Assembly (NCBI GenBank): GCA_003259005.1
Contig: QLII01000001.1
Location: 6,501,001-6,565,000 of the forward strand
Reading direction: 5' to 3'
DNA: 64,000 nt
From: Spirosoma telluris
GTDB taxonomy: Bacteria; Bacteroidota; Bacteroidia; Cytophagales; Spirosomataceae
In this document: piece after piece, positions 27,390 to 38,713 of the stretch
Position numbering within the stretch: the stretch's first letter is position 1
How the letters are laid out: each line of letters opens with the position of its first letter
Program-made: the position numbers and the translations under genes
Notes under the pieces: generated by a model
Database searches by the model: none
Told to the model about the DNA's origin: nothing
What the model saw: the letters and a program-made list of their open reading frames with translations, nothing else

Positions 27390-28325
27390 TTAGTGGAAAG
27401 GCGATTGCATCTTCTTAAAGTAAATTTGTTCCCAGTAAGCAAACTTATCCTGTTTATCTACACCGTTTATGATTCGGCGGGCTTCCCGTGAATTGAAGGA
27501 GCCATTCTTTCGATCATATTTGCTGAGGCTCTTTCCAGTGAATAGCCCATTTTTCATTCCTATTACGAGTATTTTAGCCGCGTTTTTTGGGTCCAGAGCT
27601 AAATCTGGATTAGCAACCAGATCACCCTCAATGAAGGGGCCCATTTTCTTATAATTGTCGTGATAGGTTAGTTGCACATACCCTCGTCCATCATATTTAT
27701 GAAAATAGCAGGTTTCTACGCCTTGTTTAAATGCTGCTGGCCGTTTATCGTAATCTGCTTTTGGCCAAACCGTGCTGTTGTATAGAGCTCTGATTTGGGG
27801 TTTATTAGGTGGAATATGACCTTGAGTAACCAATGAGTCCCCACAGGGAATGTTACCCATTATTGGTCTATTATAGCTTTGTTTTTTTTTAGCTTCAAAC
27901 TCGTATTTTAAGCCACCTTTTTCTCGTTGTGGAGTAAATTGACTTTCACCTTTGGCAGTTGCCAAAATATAGGCTATATGATGCTTGTTAGTTACTGCAT
28001 ATAAATTACAGGTTAATAATATATCAGCAATAGCACGTTGCTTGGCAATATCAATTTTATGGGCTAAAAAAAGCGCAGCATCATCATAATCCCTTACCCG
28101 AATTGGGGCAGGAGACATGGGAGGAAGCTGGTAGTTTATCAGTACATACTGAATGAAACCCTTTTTTCCATCGGTCTCCCTCAGATGACTTAAACTCTCC
28201 TGAATATCCGTTGCGGTGAATTTATGCGTCCGAAAAAATTGGTCGCCTTGTGTCAATGCCTCGTTTGTTGGTAAAGCAAACAAAACTGACAACGTTGCAA
28301 GGTCTTCCTGAGAAAGAATTTTCAT
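27390..28325 (-). CDS. GH19-like lysozyme/chitinase-fold hydrolase, candidate T6SS effector
   Basis: 311 residues, no signal peptide. Residues 1-85 are a helical N-terminal domain without clear match. The rest resembles the GH19 family: A-K-G-E-S-Q-F with the likely catalytic Glu (about residue 135), then K-Y-D-G-R-G-Y-V-Q-L-T-Y-H-D-N-Y, then N-P-D-L-A-L-D-P. Related enzymes cleave peptidoglycan or chitin. It lies between tssB and clpV, both core genes. No exported immunity gene stands beside it, so self-protection is unexplained; it could instead act as a housekeeping muramidase for apparatus assembly. Confidence 0.7.
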   Translation of the reverse strand: MKILSQEDLATLSVLFALPTNEALTQGDQFFRTHKFTATDIQESLSHLRETDGKKGFIQYVLINYQLPPMSPAPIRVRDYDDAALFLAHKIDIAKQRAIADILLTCNLYAVTNKHHIAYILATAKGESQFTPQREKGGLKYEFEAKKKQSYNRPIMGNIPCGDSLVTQGHIPPNKPQIRALYNSTVWPKADYDKRPAAFKQGVETCYFHKYDGRGYVQLTYHDNYKKMGPFIEGDLVANPDLALDPKNAAKILVIGMKNGLFTGKSLSKYDRKNGSFNSREARRIINGVDKQDKFAYWEQIYFKKMQSPFH

Positions 28326-28364
28326 GATGCAGATTAGCTTAAGATGAGAAATAAAAAGAGCTAG

Positions 28365-30875
28365 CTACTCTACTTTAATCGTTTTCACCTCCCATTTCAA
28401 TTCCTTGGTTTCCGGGTCCAGATCAATTTTTAGCGTTTGATCTTTACTTAGTTCGCCCGAAATGATCATTTGTGAAATGGGGCGACGGAGCTGGCTTCGG
28501 ATAACGCCTTTCAGTGGGCGTGCACCATAGCGGGGTGAGAAACCCGTTAGAGCGAGGTGTTCTCGGGCGGCATCTGTCAAGTCGAGGGTAATGCCTTGCT
28601 TGGTCAATAAACCGACCAGACCGCGGAGGTGAATGTCGAAAATGCGTACAACGTTCTGTTCGCTGATGGGAGCAAAGGGCACGATTTCTGTCAGACGGGC
28701 CAAAAATTCGGGCCGAAAATGCCGCGCCATAATGTCCATCAGATCATTGGCTGCCGGGATTTTATTCTCGCCAAATTCTTTGACGATAAACTCGCTGCCA
28801 ATGTTCGATGTGAATAAGATGACGGCATTCGAGAAATCGCCTTCTTTACCCAGACGGTCGTGGAGTTTACCCTCATCTAAAATTTGAAGGAAAATATCGA
28901 ATACAGATGGGTGCGCTTTCTCGATCTCATCGAACAAAACGACTGAATAGGGTTTCTGACGGATCTTATTGACCAGTAAACCACCCTGTTCATAGCCCAC
29001 GTAACCTGGAGGAGCTCCATAGAGCAGGGCTGCGGAATGTTCTTCCTTAAACTCCGACATATCGAAGCGAATCAGAAATGACTCATCGTTGAACAGGAAA
29101 TCGGCCAGGGCTTTAGCTAACTCTGTTTTACCCGTACCGGTTGGTCCCAATAGAAAAAAGGCACCAATAGGTTGTTTTCCGCCAGTCAGACCCGCTCGAG
29201 ATTCCAGGATAGCAGAGGCCAGCGATTTTACGGCATGATCCTGACCCACAACCCGTTTCCGCAGAATGTCGCCCATGGTCATGAGCCGTTCACGTTCAGT
29301 TGATTGGAGCTTACCTAACGGAATGCCCGTTTTGGCTGCAATCATAGCGGCAATGTCCTGTTTACTGACGGTTTCGGGTTTAATCTCAGCCAGTGGTAGT
29401 AATTGGGCAATACGAGCTGTCAGATAGTCCCGTAAGGCATCCGCCACTTCAATCGTATCGGGCTGCGTATCGTCTTCGATTTTCTGTTGTAAAATAGGGT
29501 TTACCTTGTTTTGCACCTGACGAAGCAACCACCGGTATTCGTCGAGCTTCTCAGCCTCGCTCTGGTCGGCTATTTTCTCACTCAACTTGATCAAATCCTG
29601 CTGAAGCGTAGTTAAGTCCGTATGGGCTCGTTCGCCGATTGTTCGTATGGCCGCCATCGTACGGTCGAGCAAATCAACGGCGGCATCGGGAAGGCGTCGG
29701 TCTTTGATATATCGGCTGGCCAGTCGAACCGCTTCCCCCGCTACATCAGGGTCCGCTTTTAATTTGTGATGTTCTTCAAAATAAGGGAGCAGATTGGCCA
29801 CCATACGACTGGCGGTGGTTAGGTCAGGTTCGGGGACGGACAGTAACTCAAACCGGCGGCTAAAGGCTTCATCTTTCTCGACATACTGTCGGAATTCATC
29901 GAGGGTAGTGGCGCCAATAACGGTCAATTCGCCACGGGCCAGTTCTGGCTTCAGTAATTGAGCGACACCCGTACCCAGCGTACCATTTGGGTTGAGCAGG
30001 ATATGAATTTCGTCGATGAATAAAATTGCCTTATCGAAAGCTTTAATTTCTTTAAGCACCTTTTTCAGGCGATCCTCCACTTCTCCTTTATAAGAAGCAC
30101 CGGCAGCCAGCGCACCTAAATCCAGTTCAAATAAGTGCGAGTTTTGTAACGCAGCGGGTACTTCCCCTGCTACCAGCGCCTGCGCAAACCCTTCAATCAG
30201 CGCTGTTTTCCCAACACCTGGTTCACCAACCAGCATGACATTGGGCTTTAGCCGACGAACCAGAATTTCGATCATTAACCGAAGTTCCTTGTCCCGGCCA
30301 ATTATACTATCAAATTTACCCTCTCGAGCCAGATCTGTTTTGTTGGTACAGAATTTATAAAGTGCCGAATCTCCGCCTGATGAGGAGGCTGCTGGGTCTT
30401 GCCCATTTTGAGAGGCCTCCCCGTTGGCTGGTTGAATAGCTGCCATAACCGCCCGATCGTCTACGGCGGCATCGAGCAGTTCTTTCTGGTTTAAGGGTAA
30501 CGACTTGAGTTGATCAGCGGTAAAGGCAACCCCAGCTTTTAATAAGGCAGCCATGACATGAAGCGGCTCAACACTCATGGCAGACACCTGGAGTGCCACG
30601 AGTTCCGCCAGCTTCATCGCTTGCTGAACGCTACCATCGCCCGAAGGATCGGCAGACGGTTTACCTGACTTTGGCAACAGTTCAAGTCGATAATCGGCCC
30701 AGTCGCGCAGAAAGTAGATGTCTTTTCCCAGATTGGCTAGCCACGAGGCAAACCCTACATCATTGTGCAGGAGTCCCAACATCAGGTGGGGAGGAGCAAT
30801 CGTTTCGTGCTGATGCTCTTTTGCTATGGCTTGTGCAATCTGGACAGCCTCTTTAGTAGGTTCGGCGAGATTCAT
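28365..30875 (-). CDS. clpV: TssH/ClpV, sheath-recycling AAA+ ATPase
   Basis: 836 residues. An N-terminal Clp-N domain is followed by two AAA+ modules, with Walker A sequences G-E-P-G-V-G-K-T (around residue 215) and G-P-T-G-T-G-K-T (around residue 575), Walker B L-F-I-D-E-I-H and L-F-D-E-I-E-K-A-H, and a ClpB-type C-terminal domain. It disassembles contracted TssBC sheaths. Its presence in a complete tss locus makes ClpV likelier than ClpB. 40 bases before the GH19-like gene; frame intact. Confidence 0.93.
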   Translation of the reverse strand: MNLAEPTKEAVQIAQAIAKEHQHETIAPPHLMLGLLHNDVGFASWLANLGKDIYFLRDWADYRLELLPKSGKPSADPSGDGSVQQAMKLAELVALQVSAMSVEPLHVMAALLKAGVAFTADQLKSLPLNQKELLDAAVDDRAVMAAIQPANGEASQNGQDPAASSSGGDSALYKFCTNKTDLAREGKFDSIIGRDKELRLMIEILVRRLKPNVMLVGEPGVGKTALIEGFAQALVAGEVPAALQNSHLFELDLGALAAGASYKGEVEDRLKKVLKEIKAFDKAILFIDEIHILLNPNGTLGTGVAQLLKPELARGELTVIGATTLDEFRQYVEKDEAFSRRFELLSVPEPDLTTASRMVANLLPYFEEHHKLKADPDVAGEAVRLASRYIKDRRLPDAAVDLLDRTMAAIRTIGERAHTDLTTLQQDLIKLSEKIADQSEAEKLDEYRWLLRQVQNKVNPILQQKIEDDTQPDTIEVADALRDYLTARIAQLLPLAEIKPETVSKQDIAAMIAAKTGIPLGKLQSTERERLMTMGDILRKRVVGQDHAVKSLASAILESRAGLTGGKQPIGAFFLLGPTGTGKTELAKALADFLFNDESFLIRFDMSEFKEEHSAALLYGAPPGYVGYEQGGLLVNKIRQKPYSVVLFDEIEKAHPSVFDIFLQILDEGKLHDRLGKEGDFSNAVILFTSNIGSEFIVKEFGENKIPAANDLMDIMARHFRPEFLARLTEIVPFAPISEQNVVRIFDIHLRGLVGLLTKQGITLDLTDAAREHLALTGFSPRYGARPLKGVIRSQLRRPISQMIISGELSKDQTLKIDLDPETKELKWEVKTIKVE

Positions 30876-30902
30876 AACTTAGTAGAAACGTGTGGAGTAA
30901 CC

Positions 30903-30910
30903 CAAATTTA
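30903..30910 (-). promoter_or_regulatory. Candidate -7 box (TAAATTTG) upstream of clpV
   Basis: On the minus strand TAAATTTG matches TAnnTTTG 28 bases before the clpV ATG. I do not see a TTG at the right distance, so it is only half a promoter. The rest of the gap 30876-31093 is AT-rich and has no gene. Confidence 0.4.
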
Positions 30911-31093
30911 GCCCTTAATGTATAGAAAAGTCAGTGAGAAAACGAAGCTTTTCGTTGTTGTTTATTTACCGTACTGAATTTTGCTGATTTTTAGGAAAAA
31001 ATGTACAATTTAAGGAAAATGAAAACCGTAAGTATGCCCCATAACCAGATAAACTGATTGGAGCAGACTTCATAGGTTCTACTACTAATTCAC

Positions 31094-34000
31094 TTACTGT
31101 TTGAGTAACTTCCTAACGGCCAGGCTCCCCTTCTCATCAGCCATCTGCACATAGTACTGACCCGACGACCAGCTACTGACGGGCAGACTCTCCACCTCCA
31201 CCACACCCGAACCCACCCGATCCGCTTGCCAGAGCACACTCCCACTCGAAGACAACACCCGCAACCGAACCCCTGATGCGCCTTCGCCTGCCATTCTACC
31301 CGCAAGCTGCTAGACGCTGGGTTGGGCAATACGTGTAGCGACAGACCTACCGCCAATGGCTCCACGTCAGTCACCAGCCGACGAAGCGTCAGTGAATAGG
31401 TCGCCCCCGTCAGACTCCCCTGCCCACACTGACCCGATAAGGCCTGCAACGGAAAACTGACCACCGTCTGACTATTGATCGGTGTCGTACCCGCAATGTC
31501 TTTCAGCTTCACCCACTTCACAAACGGATTCTGACTGGCATTGACCAGAGCTGTCTTGCCATCCCAGAAGGTCACGTTCCAGGGGCCATCCCCATCGAAG
31601 GCGATCCGGATAGCCGTGCTGTCCTGACTGTGCAGGTTGTCATCATACACCACCCGATCGTCTCCCGTCAGCTTAGCGGTGGCCTGCTGACTGACAGTGA
31701 CTGTCTGGAGTACCGTTTTGCTCTGACACCCGTGAGGATCAGTCTGGGTCACATACCAGCTCAGGGTCTGCTTCTTGTCGGTGGGGATGGCCACCTGCAA
31801 CAGGGCATTGGCCCGATTGGTGGCATCCAGTTGGGAGGTGTACCACTTGAGGGTGTTGGTGGCGGGGCTGGCCGTGGCCGACAGCGACCAACTCTGGCCC
31901 ACACACACCTGATAGCTGGCCTGAGCCGAGGGGGCATCAGGTTCCTTGATGATTTGGTAGGTGAAACTGCTGGCGGGGCTGATGCAGGAGCCCAGCTTCT
32001 GGGTCAGTGTGTAGGAGAAGACCCGCTCGGCGGTGGGGGGGAGTGGGGGCCTTGGTGGTATCGGTTATATCGGTGCCCTTCCAGATCAGGCTGGCGGAGG
32101 CTCCTGCCGTCAGGCTGATGGGATTGGTATTCTGGCAGGCGGTGGTAACGCTGGGGATGGTGGGGGCAGGGGCACCTCGGCCACGGTGAGCTTGATGGCC
32201 AGTCGGGGCAGCAGGCTCTCACAGCCATTGGCATCGACCTGGCTGACATAGTAGATTTCGGTCTTGACCCCATCGGGGGTCACGGTGGGGGGCGTGGAGG
32301 AAGAGGTGCCGCCCTTCTCACTCTTGCCATACCAGCGCAGGGTGTTACCCGCATCAGGGGTAGCCGTTAGGGGACGGGGTGCATCTTTTAAACACAGCAG
32401 CAGGTCGGCCCCTTTGGGACTATTGGGGGCTTTGTTGATGGTTTGGGTGATGGTGGTGGAGAGGCTGATACAGCCATTGATGGTCTGGGCAACGGCGACA
32501 GTGAAGGACCCAGGCTGGGCGGTGGCGCTGGAGGGGGGGCTGAGGGGCTCCGGCCAACTGATCCGACCAATACCAGGTCAGGGTGCCACCCGCATCGGGG
32601 GTAGACGCGAAAGCGCCAATGGGCTGGGGTTGACCGGAAGTCTGGCAGACGGGGCCACTGACGGTTCCTTTGGGAGCTGCCGGGATGGGATAAATGGTGA
32701 CGATGAGGGGTGATCTGGGGCTTTCGCAGTTTCCCTCATTGGTCTGGGTGACGTAGTAGGTTTTGGGTCCAACCACACTGACATCGGGTTTGGGTGTGGT
32801 CTGAGAGCCGGTTCCTCCGGTGGGGGTTTCATACCAGGTGAGCTTTTGTCCACTGACGCGGGAGTCGAGGGTGACGGTGGCAGGTCGGTTGTTGCACAGA
32901 CCCAGGTTGTTGACGGAGGGGGCCAGTGGAGTGGCCAGGATGGAGATGACCACATTGACGGGTTGGCTGGGGCATCCCTGTTTGTCGGCCTGGGTCTGGG
33001 TGAGTTGGTAGGTGAAGGTAGCGACCTGGTCGGTTTTGGGCACGGTAGTGGGGGCTATCTCGGAGCCACCTTGATACCATTTGGGGCCCTGGGTGGAGGC
33101 TGGGGTGCGGGCGCTGATGGGCTCAGCGGGGTAGCCCACGCAATAGAATCCAGGGGTGACGGTAGGTTTGTCGGAGGCCGGGTTAATTTTCTGGGTGAGA
33201 GTGGCTTTATCGCTGGCGCATCCGTTGACGGTCTGGACGACTTTGAAGACTAGGGAGGCTATCCCGTCCGTATTAGGTTTAACCGGACTGGTCAGAGGGG
33301 TATCATCACTGGCGAACCACTGTAGATTTTGACCTCCGGCTGTCAGCTCGGCGGTGGGGCCAAACTGGCACAGTACTTTGGGGTCGCTGACGGTTGGCGG
33401 GGATGGCTTGGGTTTGATATTGACAGTGATAGTGGACTGATCACTGAGACAGCCGTTGGTGTTCTGGGCTACCTTGTAGGTTTGTGGGCTGGCATTATCT
33501 GTGTTAATGATGGGTGCCGACGCTCCTGTAGCGGTTCCGTTGCTGGTGTACCAGGTAGGGTTCTGGGCGTTAATAGTTAGGGTCTGGTTGCCAGTCAACT
33601 GGCAAAAGTCGACGGTGGCATCGCCAGGAGCCGGGGATTTGGATTTGATGAGCACTTCGATCTTGACGCGTTCACTTTCGCAGCCTCCCGCTGACTGGGA
33701 GACGAAGTAGGTGTAGGTGCCGGGGTAACAGAGGTAGGCTGAGCAGGGGTGTTAGCCAGGAGTTTAGACTGGAAGTCGTACCAGTTGAGCGTGCCTGTAG
33801 CGGAGGCTGCCAGTTGGACGGGCGGCTCGTTCTGACAGGCCTGTGGATTGGGATTGGCCACGGTGGGTTTGGCGGGAGCGGCAATGAATTTCTGAACGAT
33901 GGTGGCTTTATCGCTGGTGCATCCGTTGACGGTTTGGGTGACAAAGAAGGTCTGGGGAGCGGTGCCCCCGCCAGTAGGGGTGGGGGCATCACCTCTTGGG

Positions 34001-35669
34001 CTTCCGTCCGTGTTATACCACTGGAGGCTTTGTCCGTTGGCCGACAGGGTAACCGAAGTGGCAAACTGGCAAACATCGGCAGGGGTATTGACCGTTGGTG
34101 GAGCGGGTTTGGCTCTGATATTGACCGTAATAGTGGATTGATCGCTGACGCAGCCGTTGGTGTTCTGGGTGACTTTGTAGGTAAGCGGGGTGGCATTATC
34201 AGTTGAAATAGTAGGCGCGGTGGTGCCTAGGCTGGCACCTGCACTGTTGTACCAGATAGGATTCTGGGCGTTGACCGTCAGGGTTTTGGTACCTGATCCC
34301 TGGCAGTACTCCACCGTCTGGTTGCCCGGTGGAGAGGATTTTGGCTTGACGGTAACTTTCAATTCGGCTATATCACTCTCGCAGCCACCCGAAGATTGGG
34401 TCACCTGATAAGTGTATACGCCTGGTGTGGTGGGAGAGGGTGGAGTGGCTGCCTGGTTTTCCCCGACTTTATAACTGCCATAATCCCCTCCATTGTACTT
34501 AATGCCATACCAGAACAAATTTGACCCTACCACGCCTGTCTGAAGGGATATGGGAGCATTTTCGCAATAGGAAACTTCGGTCACGGCAGGGGAGGTGGTT
34601 CGGGAAAGGGTTACTGCTACCGAGGAGCCATCGGCCTGTATATTGTTATTATTGGAAATGACGCGGACTTTATAAGCTCCTGCTTTATAAGCCGATATGG
34701 GTCTACCCGCACTACAGGTGATGGGTGACGAGCTACCTGTTCCAATGATATTTCCCAGGATACCTGCTGTAGGGGGCTGGAAATTGCCACTGGCATCTGA
34801 AATCAGGACAGTGTAGGTGGTACCCGATGGGGGAGTGCCGTTTGTGCTAAAGGAAACGACGATGGGATCTCGATTGGGACAAACTACCGCAGGAGTTGCA
34901 CTCGTGGTTTTAACCGTTAAGGCATTCACCCTTATTATTGCCTGACCAGAACGTGTTCCATTATCACAGGCCCCCTAAAATTTATTAGTTTGGACGCATC
35001 GAAAGTATAGGTGGTTGTTGGATAGACGTTAATAGTTGTTGAACCTTCAGTTAGAACGGATACTATTTGTGAAAAACCAGGATTAAGTAGGTTATCATAG
35101 TAAAAGGTAAAAGGCACACCCCCTCCAAAGGTTAATTTAACGGGAGCAGCTTGTCCAGGATTAATGGTTACTCCTCCTGCAACTGCGTCAGAAATAACGA
35201 CAGTGGCTGGCGCATTGACCCTGAACGTAGGGCTGTTGCCTGCGTTATTGGGATTTAGTCGGCTGTTTTGTTCGCCGACGAAAATTTTTACGAAATAAGA
35301 ACCGGGCGGAAGGCTAGGGGGAATGGTAATTGGCCCGCTAATTTTATTACTAGCTGTGTATACCCCCGATGATCGTTTCGTAACCGTACCCGTATACACT
35401 TCATTGTAAGTCTGAAAATCTAAGGCTAATTGGCCCGTACTTGAGTTATAATAGCTTACCCAATACTTACCGCCCCCATCGGGAGTCTCACGAACACCAA
35501 GAAGCCCATCATCGGTTACATCCGCAGAAAGTATAATCTGCTCGCCTGGGCATATTGACGTTACATTAATTGAGGTTGGAGTTGTTCTCGGAACACTTTG
35601 GGCAACTGCTGCCATTGTGGTTAGGAGTAGCAATCCTGCCAAAATAAGTTGGTGTAAAATTGGTTTCAT
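31094..35669 (-). CDS. Large T9SS-exported protein with about twelve Ig-like modules, several frame breaks
   Basis: About 1525 residues after repairing six single-base shifts (near 34965, 33740, 32535, 32180, 32032, 31290). Signal peptide (A-A-V-A-Q), an N-terminal region of about 230 residues, then roughly twelve modules of 75-95 residues each with a central W-Y and a closing Y-x-V-T-Q-T-x-N-G-C-x-S pattern, as in the CHU_C-associated Ig-like (Ig_7) family. It ends with a type A T9SS sorting domain (V-L-P-N-P-A-S-S-S, last residues R-K-L-L-K-Q). It should be secreted or attached to the cell surface and act as an adhesin or scaffold. The modules use few codons and strong G/C bias, and some are near duplicates. 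Confidence 0.85.
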
Positions 35670-35706
35670 GGTCTGTAGGCAGATAGTTAAAAATCATGAG
35701 TAACTT

Positions 35707-35750
35707 TTACTCTTCACTGGCCATCGTCATCAGCACATAGTACTGACCCC
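35707..35750 (-). pseudogene. Remnant of a T9SS sorting-domain end
   Basis: On the minus strand this reads R-G-Q-Y-Y-V-L-M-T-M-A-S-E-E-stop, close to the S-G-Q-Y-Y-V-Q-M-A-D-E-K segment of the neighbouring adhesin (DNA similarity with 31131-31165). It is not joined to any open frame: the gene upstream stops at 35753. It looks like a leftover of a second T9SS cargo gene. Confidence 0.5.
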
Positions 35751-35752
35751 GC

Positions 35753-37686
35753 CTATTTCTTATTGCTAATGATGGTAGGAGGTGGGCTGGGGATGGTATT
35801 GGGAAGAGAAGGATTTGATTTGCTTTTTATCTTTCCGGCTTTCCCAAGAAACCGAATTCCGTTAATAACGGCTCCCAAGCTAATTGCACCCCCTGCGTAG
35901 ACTCCATAGGTAGCTGGTTTCCCGTAACTGGTCATCGACAATGGCGTTACGGCTGTTCCCAATGGTTGGCGTGATACAGCCTGCCAGTTCGAATATTCGG
36001 TGTTGAGTTTCTCCATTTTGGCAGAATAGGCATCATAGTCGGTTTTGATGGCTGAATAGGCCAAATAACTACCTGCCAATCCGGCTACACCCGCTGCAAT
36101 CTGAAGCCAGCCCTGCATCCGGTAACGAGCTTTTAGTTTTTTATCTTCTGAATTCAGCGATTTTGCAAGTTCTGGCCCAATTGGTGGCGCCTTTGGTGCT
36201 TTTACAAGCGATTCAACTTTCTTAGTTTCTGGCTGCGGTTTAATGTAGAGTTCAGTAGTAGCCATGTCAACGGAGTCTTTTCTGAGGACAGACATAAGAC
36301 TAGGCATTTTTGACGGTAGAGCGGACGGTTTTGATGATTGCAGACCCGCTATCTGATCAGTGACCCGCTGAGCAGAATCAGATTGGAGCACTGAACCTGC
36401 TTTGGCTTTCCGCTGTTTCATGGTGATGCTTGCCAGCGGTTCTTTAGGCTCCTGTTCAGGGTTAGCAGGTGTTGGTGTCTTATTTAAAGCCAGAGAGCGA
36501 GCTGTATCTGGTTTTATTAGTGGTGATTTGGCAGGCGTAATCGTTGGTGGTGCTGCCACCGTTGCAGTCGTTGGCTTTGTTTTTGCTGCTGGGTTAGTAA
36601 CGGCCACGGCTTTAGTCGAATCCGTTTTTATGGGAGGAGTAGGCGCAACAACGGGCGGTTTTACCTTTGGTCTTTGACTTGCAATTTGCCGGGTCGTATC
36701 GGGCTGTGGAATAACCGGCTTTTGGGGGCTGTTGGTTTGTTAATAATTGGATTTACGCGATCAAACCAAGTAGTGGTTATGTCATTGCGAAACGAAAATC
36801 GGTTGCTATTTTCCTTTAATTCAATAGCACGCGTATTGTCAAAGTCATAAACCTGGGCTTCGGAAATCTGGCCTGTTTCTTTTATTTTACGTTTATAGAT
36901 TCCCGTTGGCAGGTCAGTTTCCTGAGAATTAACTACTTCGAGCCATTGGGTAGTGAATTTTAGTACGACCAGTTGCTCCGTACCCGTCTTCCGATAAGGA
37001 ATTTCGGCACCACCCACTTTTATACCTGGCGGAATCGTTGGCCTACCTGTCCCGACTACCTGTTGCATACCCTCGCCAGGCTGTTTAAAGCTAAAGCGGG
37101 TAATATAGACCCTCCAGTATTGACCCGGCTTTTCGGCTCGCAGCTCTATTACCCGACTCGCAGGTTGATAGGAAGAAGACTTAGGGATATATTTTCCTTT
37201 AAAAACAGATTCGAAAAATACTTTAATATAAGTCGAACTACCATTTTGTTGAGCTGCTGTTGCCTCCTGTTTAGGAAAAATAATGGTTACTTTATCATCA
37301 TTTGGGCTTCGTTTAGAGTAGTATAGCGAGAGACGGTTCAAGTATTCATCCACCTTTAAATCCTCCGTTTTAGTGGCAGAGGTATGTTCTGGATTGATGT
37401 CGTCCTCGATAGATACGTTAACATTATCGAAGATTCGGGCTGGTCCTGAATAGCTTTTTTTAATTATTGTATCTACTTCAGCGTCTTCTAATCCCTCAAC
37501 TGCTAACGCATTTAATAAGACATTAAGTCGATTAAGTGACTTTAAGGCTGCTGCATTGATGTTTTGTTTATCTCGTTCGGTTAGCTGTGTGGGTGGCTGC
37601 TGCGATTGCGCCAATGCAGGGCTTACCACTCCCACCAGGGAGATGAACAACCAGGCCAGTAAAATTCTTGTAGATGTTTTGGTCAT
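35753..37686 (-). CDS. Secreted protein with paralogous N-domain, Pro-rich middle and C-terminal membrane region, one frame break
   Basis: 644 residues after adding one base in the C run near 36727-36732. Signal peptide (S-P-A-L-A-Q). Residues about 35-215 are the roughly 170-residue domain shared with five other genes here (L-T-E-R-D-K-Q-N-I-N, K-V-D-E-Y-L-N-R-L, V-F-F-E-S-V-F-K-G-K-Y, Y-W-R-V-Y-I-T-R). A second beta region follows at 225-345, then a long Pro/Ala/Lys/Thr-rich stretch, and near residue 530 a hydrophobic helix (W-L-Q-I-A-A-G-V-A-G-L-A-G-S-Y-L) and another at about 600. No named family recognised. Confidence 0.65.
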
Positions 37687-37811
37687 AGTTGTTAGTTGGT
37701 TTCGATATGCATGACTGTTTTTATATTGCCTCTATTGTGTATGTGGATCTACTAGGTAGTAAAGGCCCTTTTGGGTATGAAAAACGCTTTTAGAAATAGC
37801 CTGAATGCTTT

Positions 37812-38594
37812 TTAGGGTTTAGGCTTTTTAGGCAATTCAGTGGGCATGCTACTGGTAACAACTTTAGCAGGAGGAGGACTGTATGTCTTTGCCTGTAGAG
37901 CAGGAGGGTGAGCCGTTGAGGTTAAATTAGTTGGTACTTTGGGTTTGCTTACTTGTTCTGGTCTGGCAGTGGCCGTTTCTTGTATACTTACTCCAGCTGG
38001 TATAAAACCAAGGCGGGTAATATAAACTTTCCAATATTGGCCTGACTTTTCAGCCCGTATGTCTACTACCCGTTTAGTAGGTTGGTAGGTAGACGAATTA
38101 AGCAGATATTTTCCTTTGAAATCAGATGTAAAAAATACCTTTCCGAAAATTGAGTTGCCAGTTTGCTGTGGGGCTATTGTTTCTAAATTAGAAAAAATAA
38201 TAGTTAATTGAGCATCATTGACACTTCGTTTAGTGTAGTAAAGGACTATTCGATTTAAGTATTCATCTACTTTTAAGTCCTCCGTTTTAGTGGCAGAGGT
38301 ATGAGTTGGTTTGATGTCATCTTCAACTAATACATTGCTATTATCAAAGAGTCGGGATGAACCTGTATAGCTTTCTTTAATGATTGTCTCTATTTCTTCC
38401 TCGGCTAAATCGTCAACTGTTAATGTATTTAATAAAATATTGAGCCGTTTAACTGATTTTAATGCTGCTGCATCGATGTTTTGTTTATCCCGCTCAGTTA
38501 GTGCTAGTTGCGGTTGGGCCAATACAGCGCTTACAGACCCTATGAGGCAGGTGAACAGCCAGGCCAATAAAAGTCTTGTCGTTGTTTTGGTCAT
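37812..38594 (-). CDS. Secreted protein of the local paralogous family with tail motif
   Basis: 260 residues, signal peptide ending V-L-A-Q. Almost the whole mature part is the shared domain (L-T-E-R-D-K-Q-N-I-D through Y-W-K-V-Y-I-T-R-L-G-F), closest to the N-domain of the gene at 35753-37686 and to 38714-39577. A Pro-rich tail contains K-V-V-T-S-S-M-P-T-E-L-P and ends K-K-P-K-P. Function unknown; probably periplasmic. Confidence 0.65.
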   Translation of the reverse strand: MTKTTTRLLLAWLFTCLIGSVSAVLAQPQLALTERDKQNIDAAALKSVKRLNILLNTLTVDDLAEEEIETIIKESYTGSSRLFDNSNVLVEDDIKPTHTSATKTEDLKVDEYLNRIVLYYTKRSVNDAQLTIIFSNLETIAPQQTGNSIFGKVFFTSDFKGKYLLNSSTYQPTKRVVDIRAEKSGQYWKVYITRLGFIPAGVSIQETATARPEQVSKPKVPTNLTSTAHPPALQAKTYSPPPAKVVTSSMPTELPKKPKP

Positions 38595-38713
38595 AATTGA
38601 TAATCGTTTTCAGTCGTCTTTGATGGATCGGACTACCCCCTATTTTATGCCTCGCGACTAAGTAATGAAGGGCTTTACGGTTTTAAAAGATTGCTTAAAG
38701 AGCCAGAGCACTT

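Noticed and set aside
28365..30875. General chaperone ClpB instead of ClpV
   Set aside because: The middle domain is short and the gene lies inside a complete tss locus downstream of nothing but T6SS genes, so the T6SS-specific member is favoured.
31630..34410. Long open frames on the plus strand opposite the Ig-repeat adhesin
   Set aside because: They are antisense shadows of a G/C-biased repetitive gene. The minus-strand frames show clear Ig-like repeats, a signal peptide and a T9SS sorting domain, whereas the plus-strand products are low-complexity without any motif.
31094..34930. CRISPR-like or satellite repeat array
   Set aside because: The regular repeats are coding Ig-like modules with diverged DNA and protein-level periodicity; there are no short identical repeats with unique spacers.
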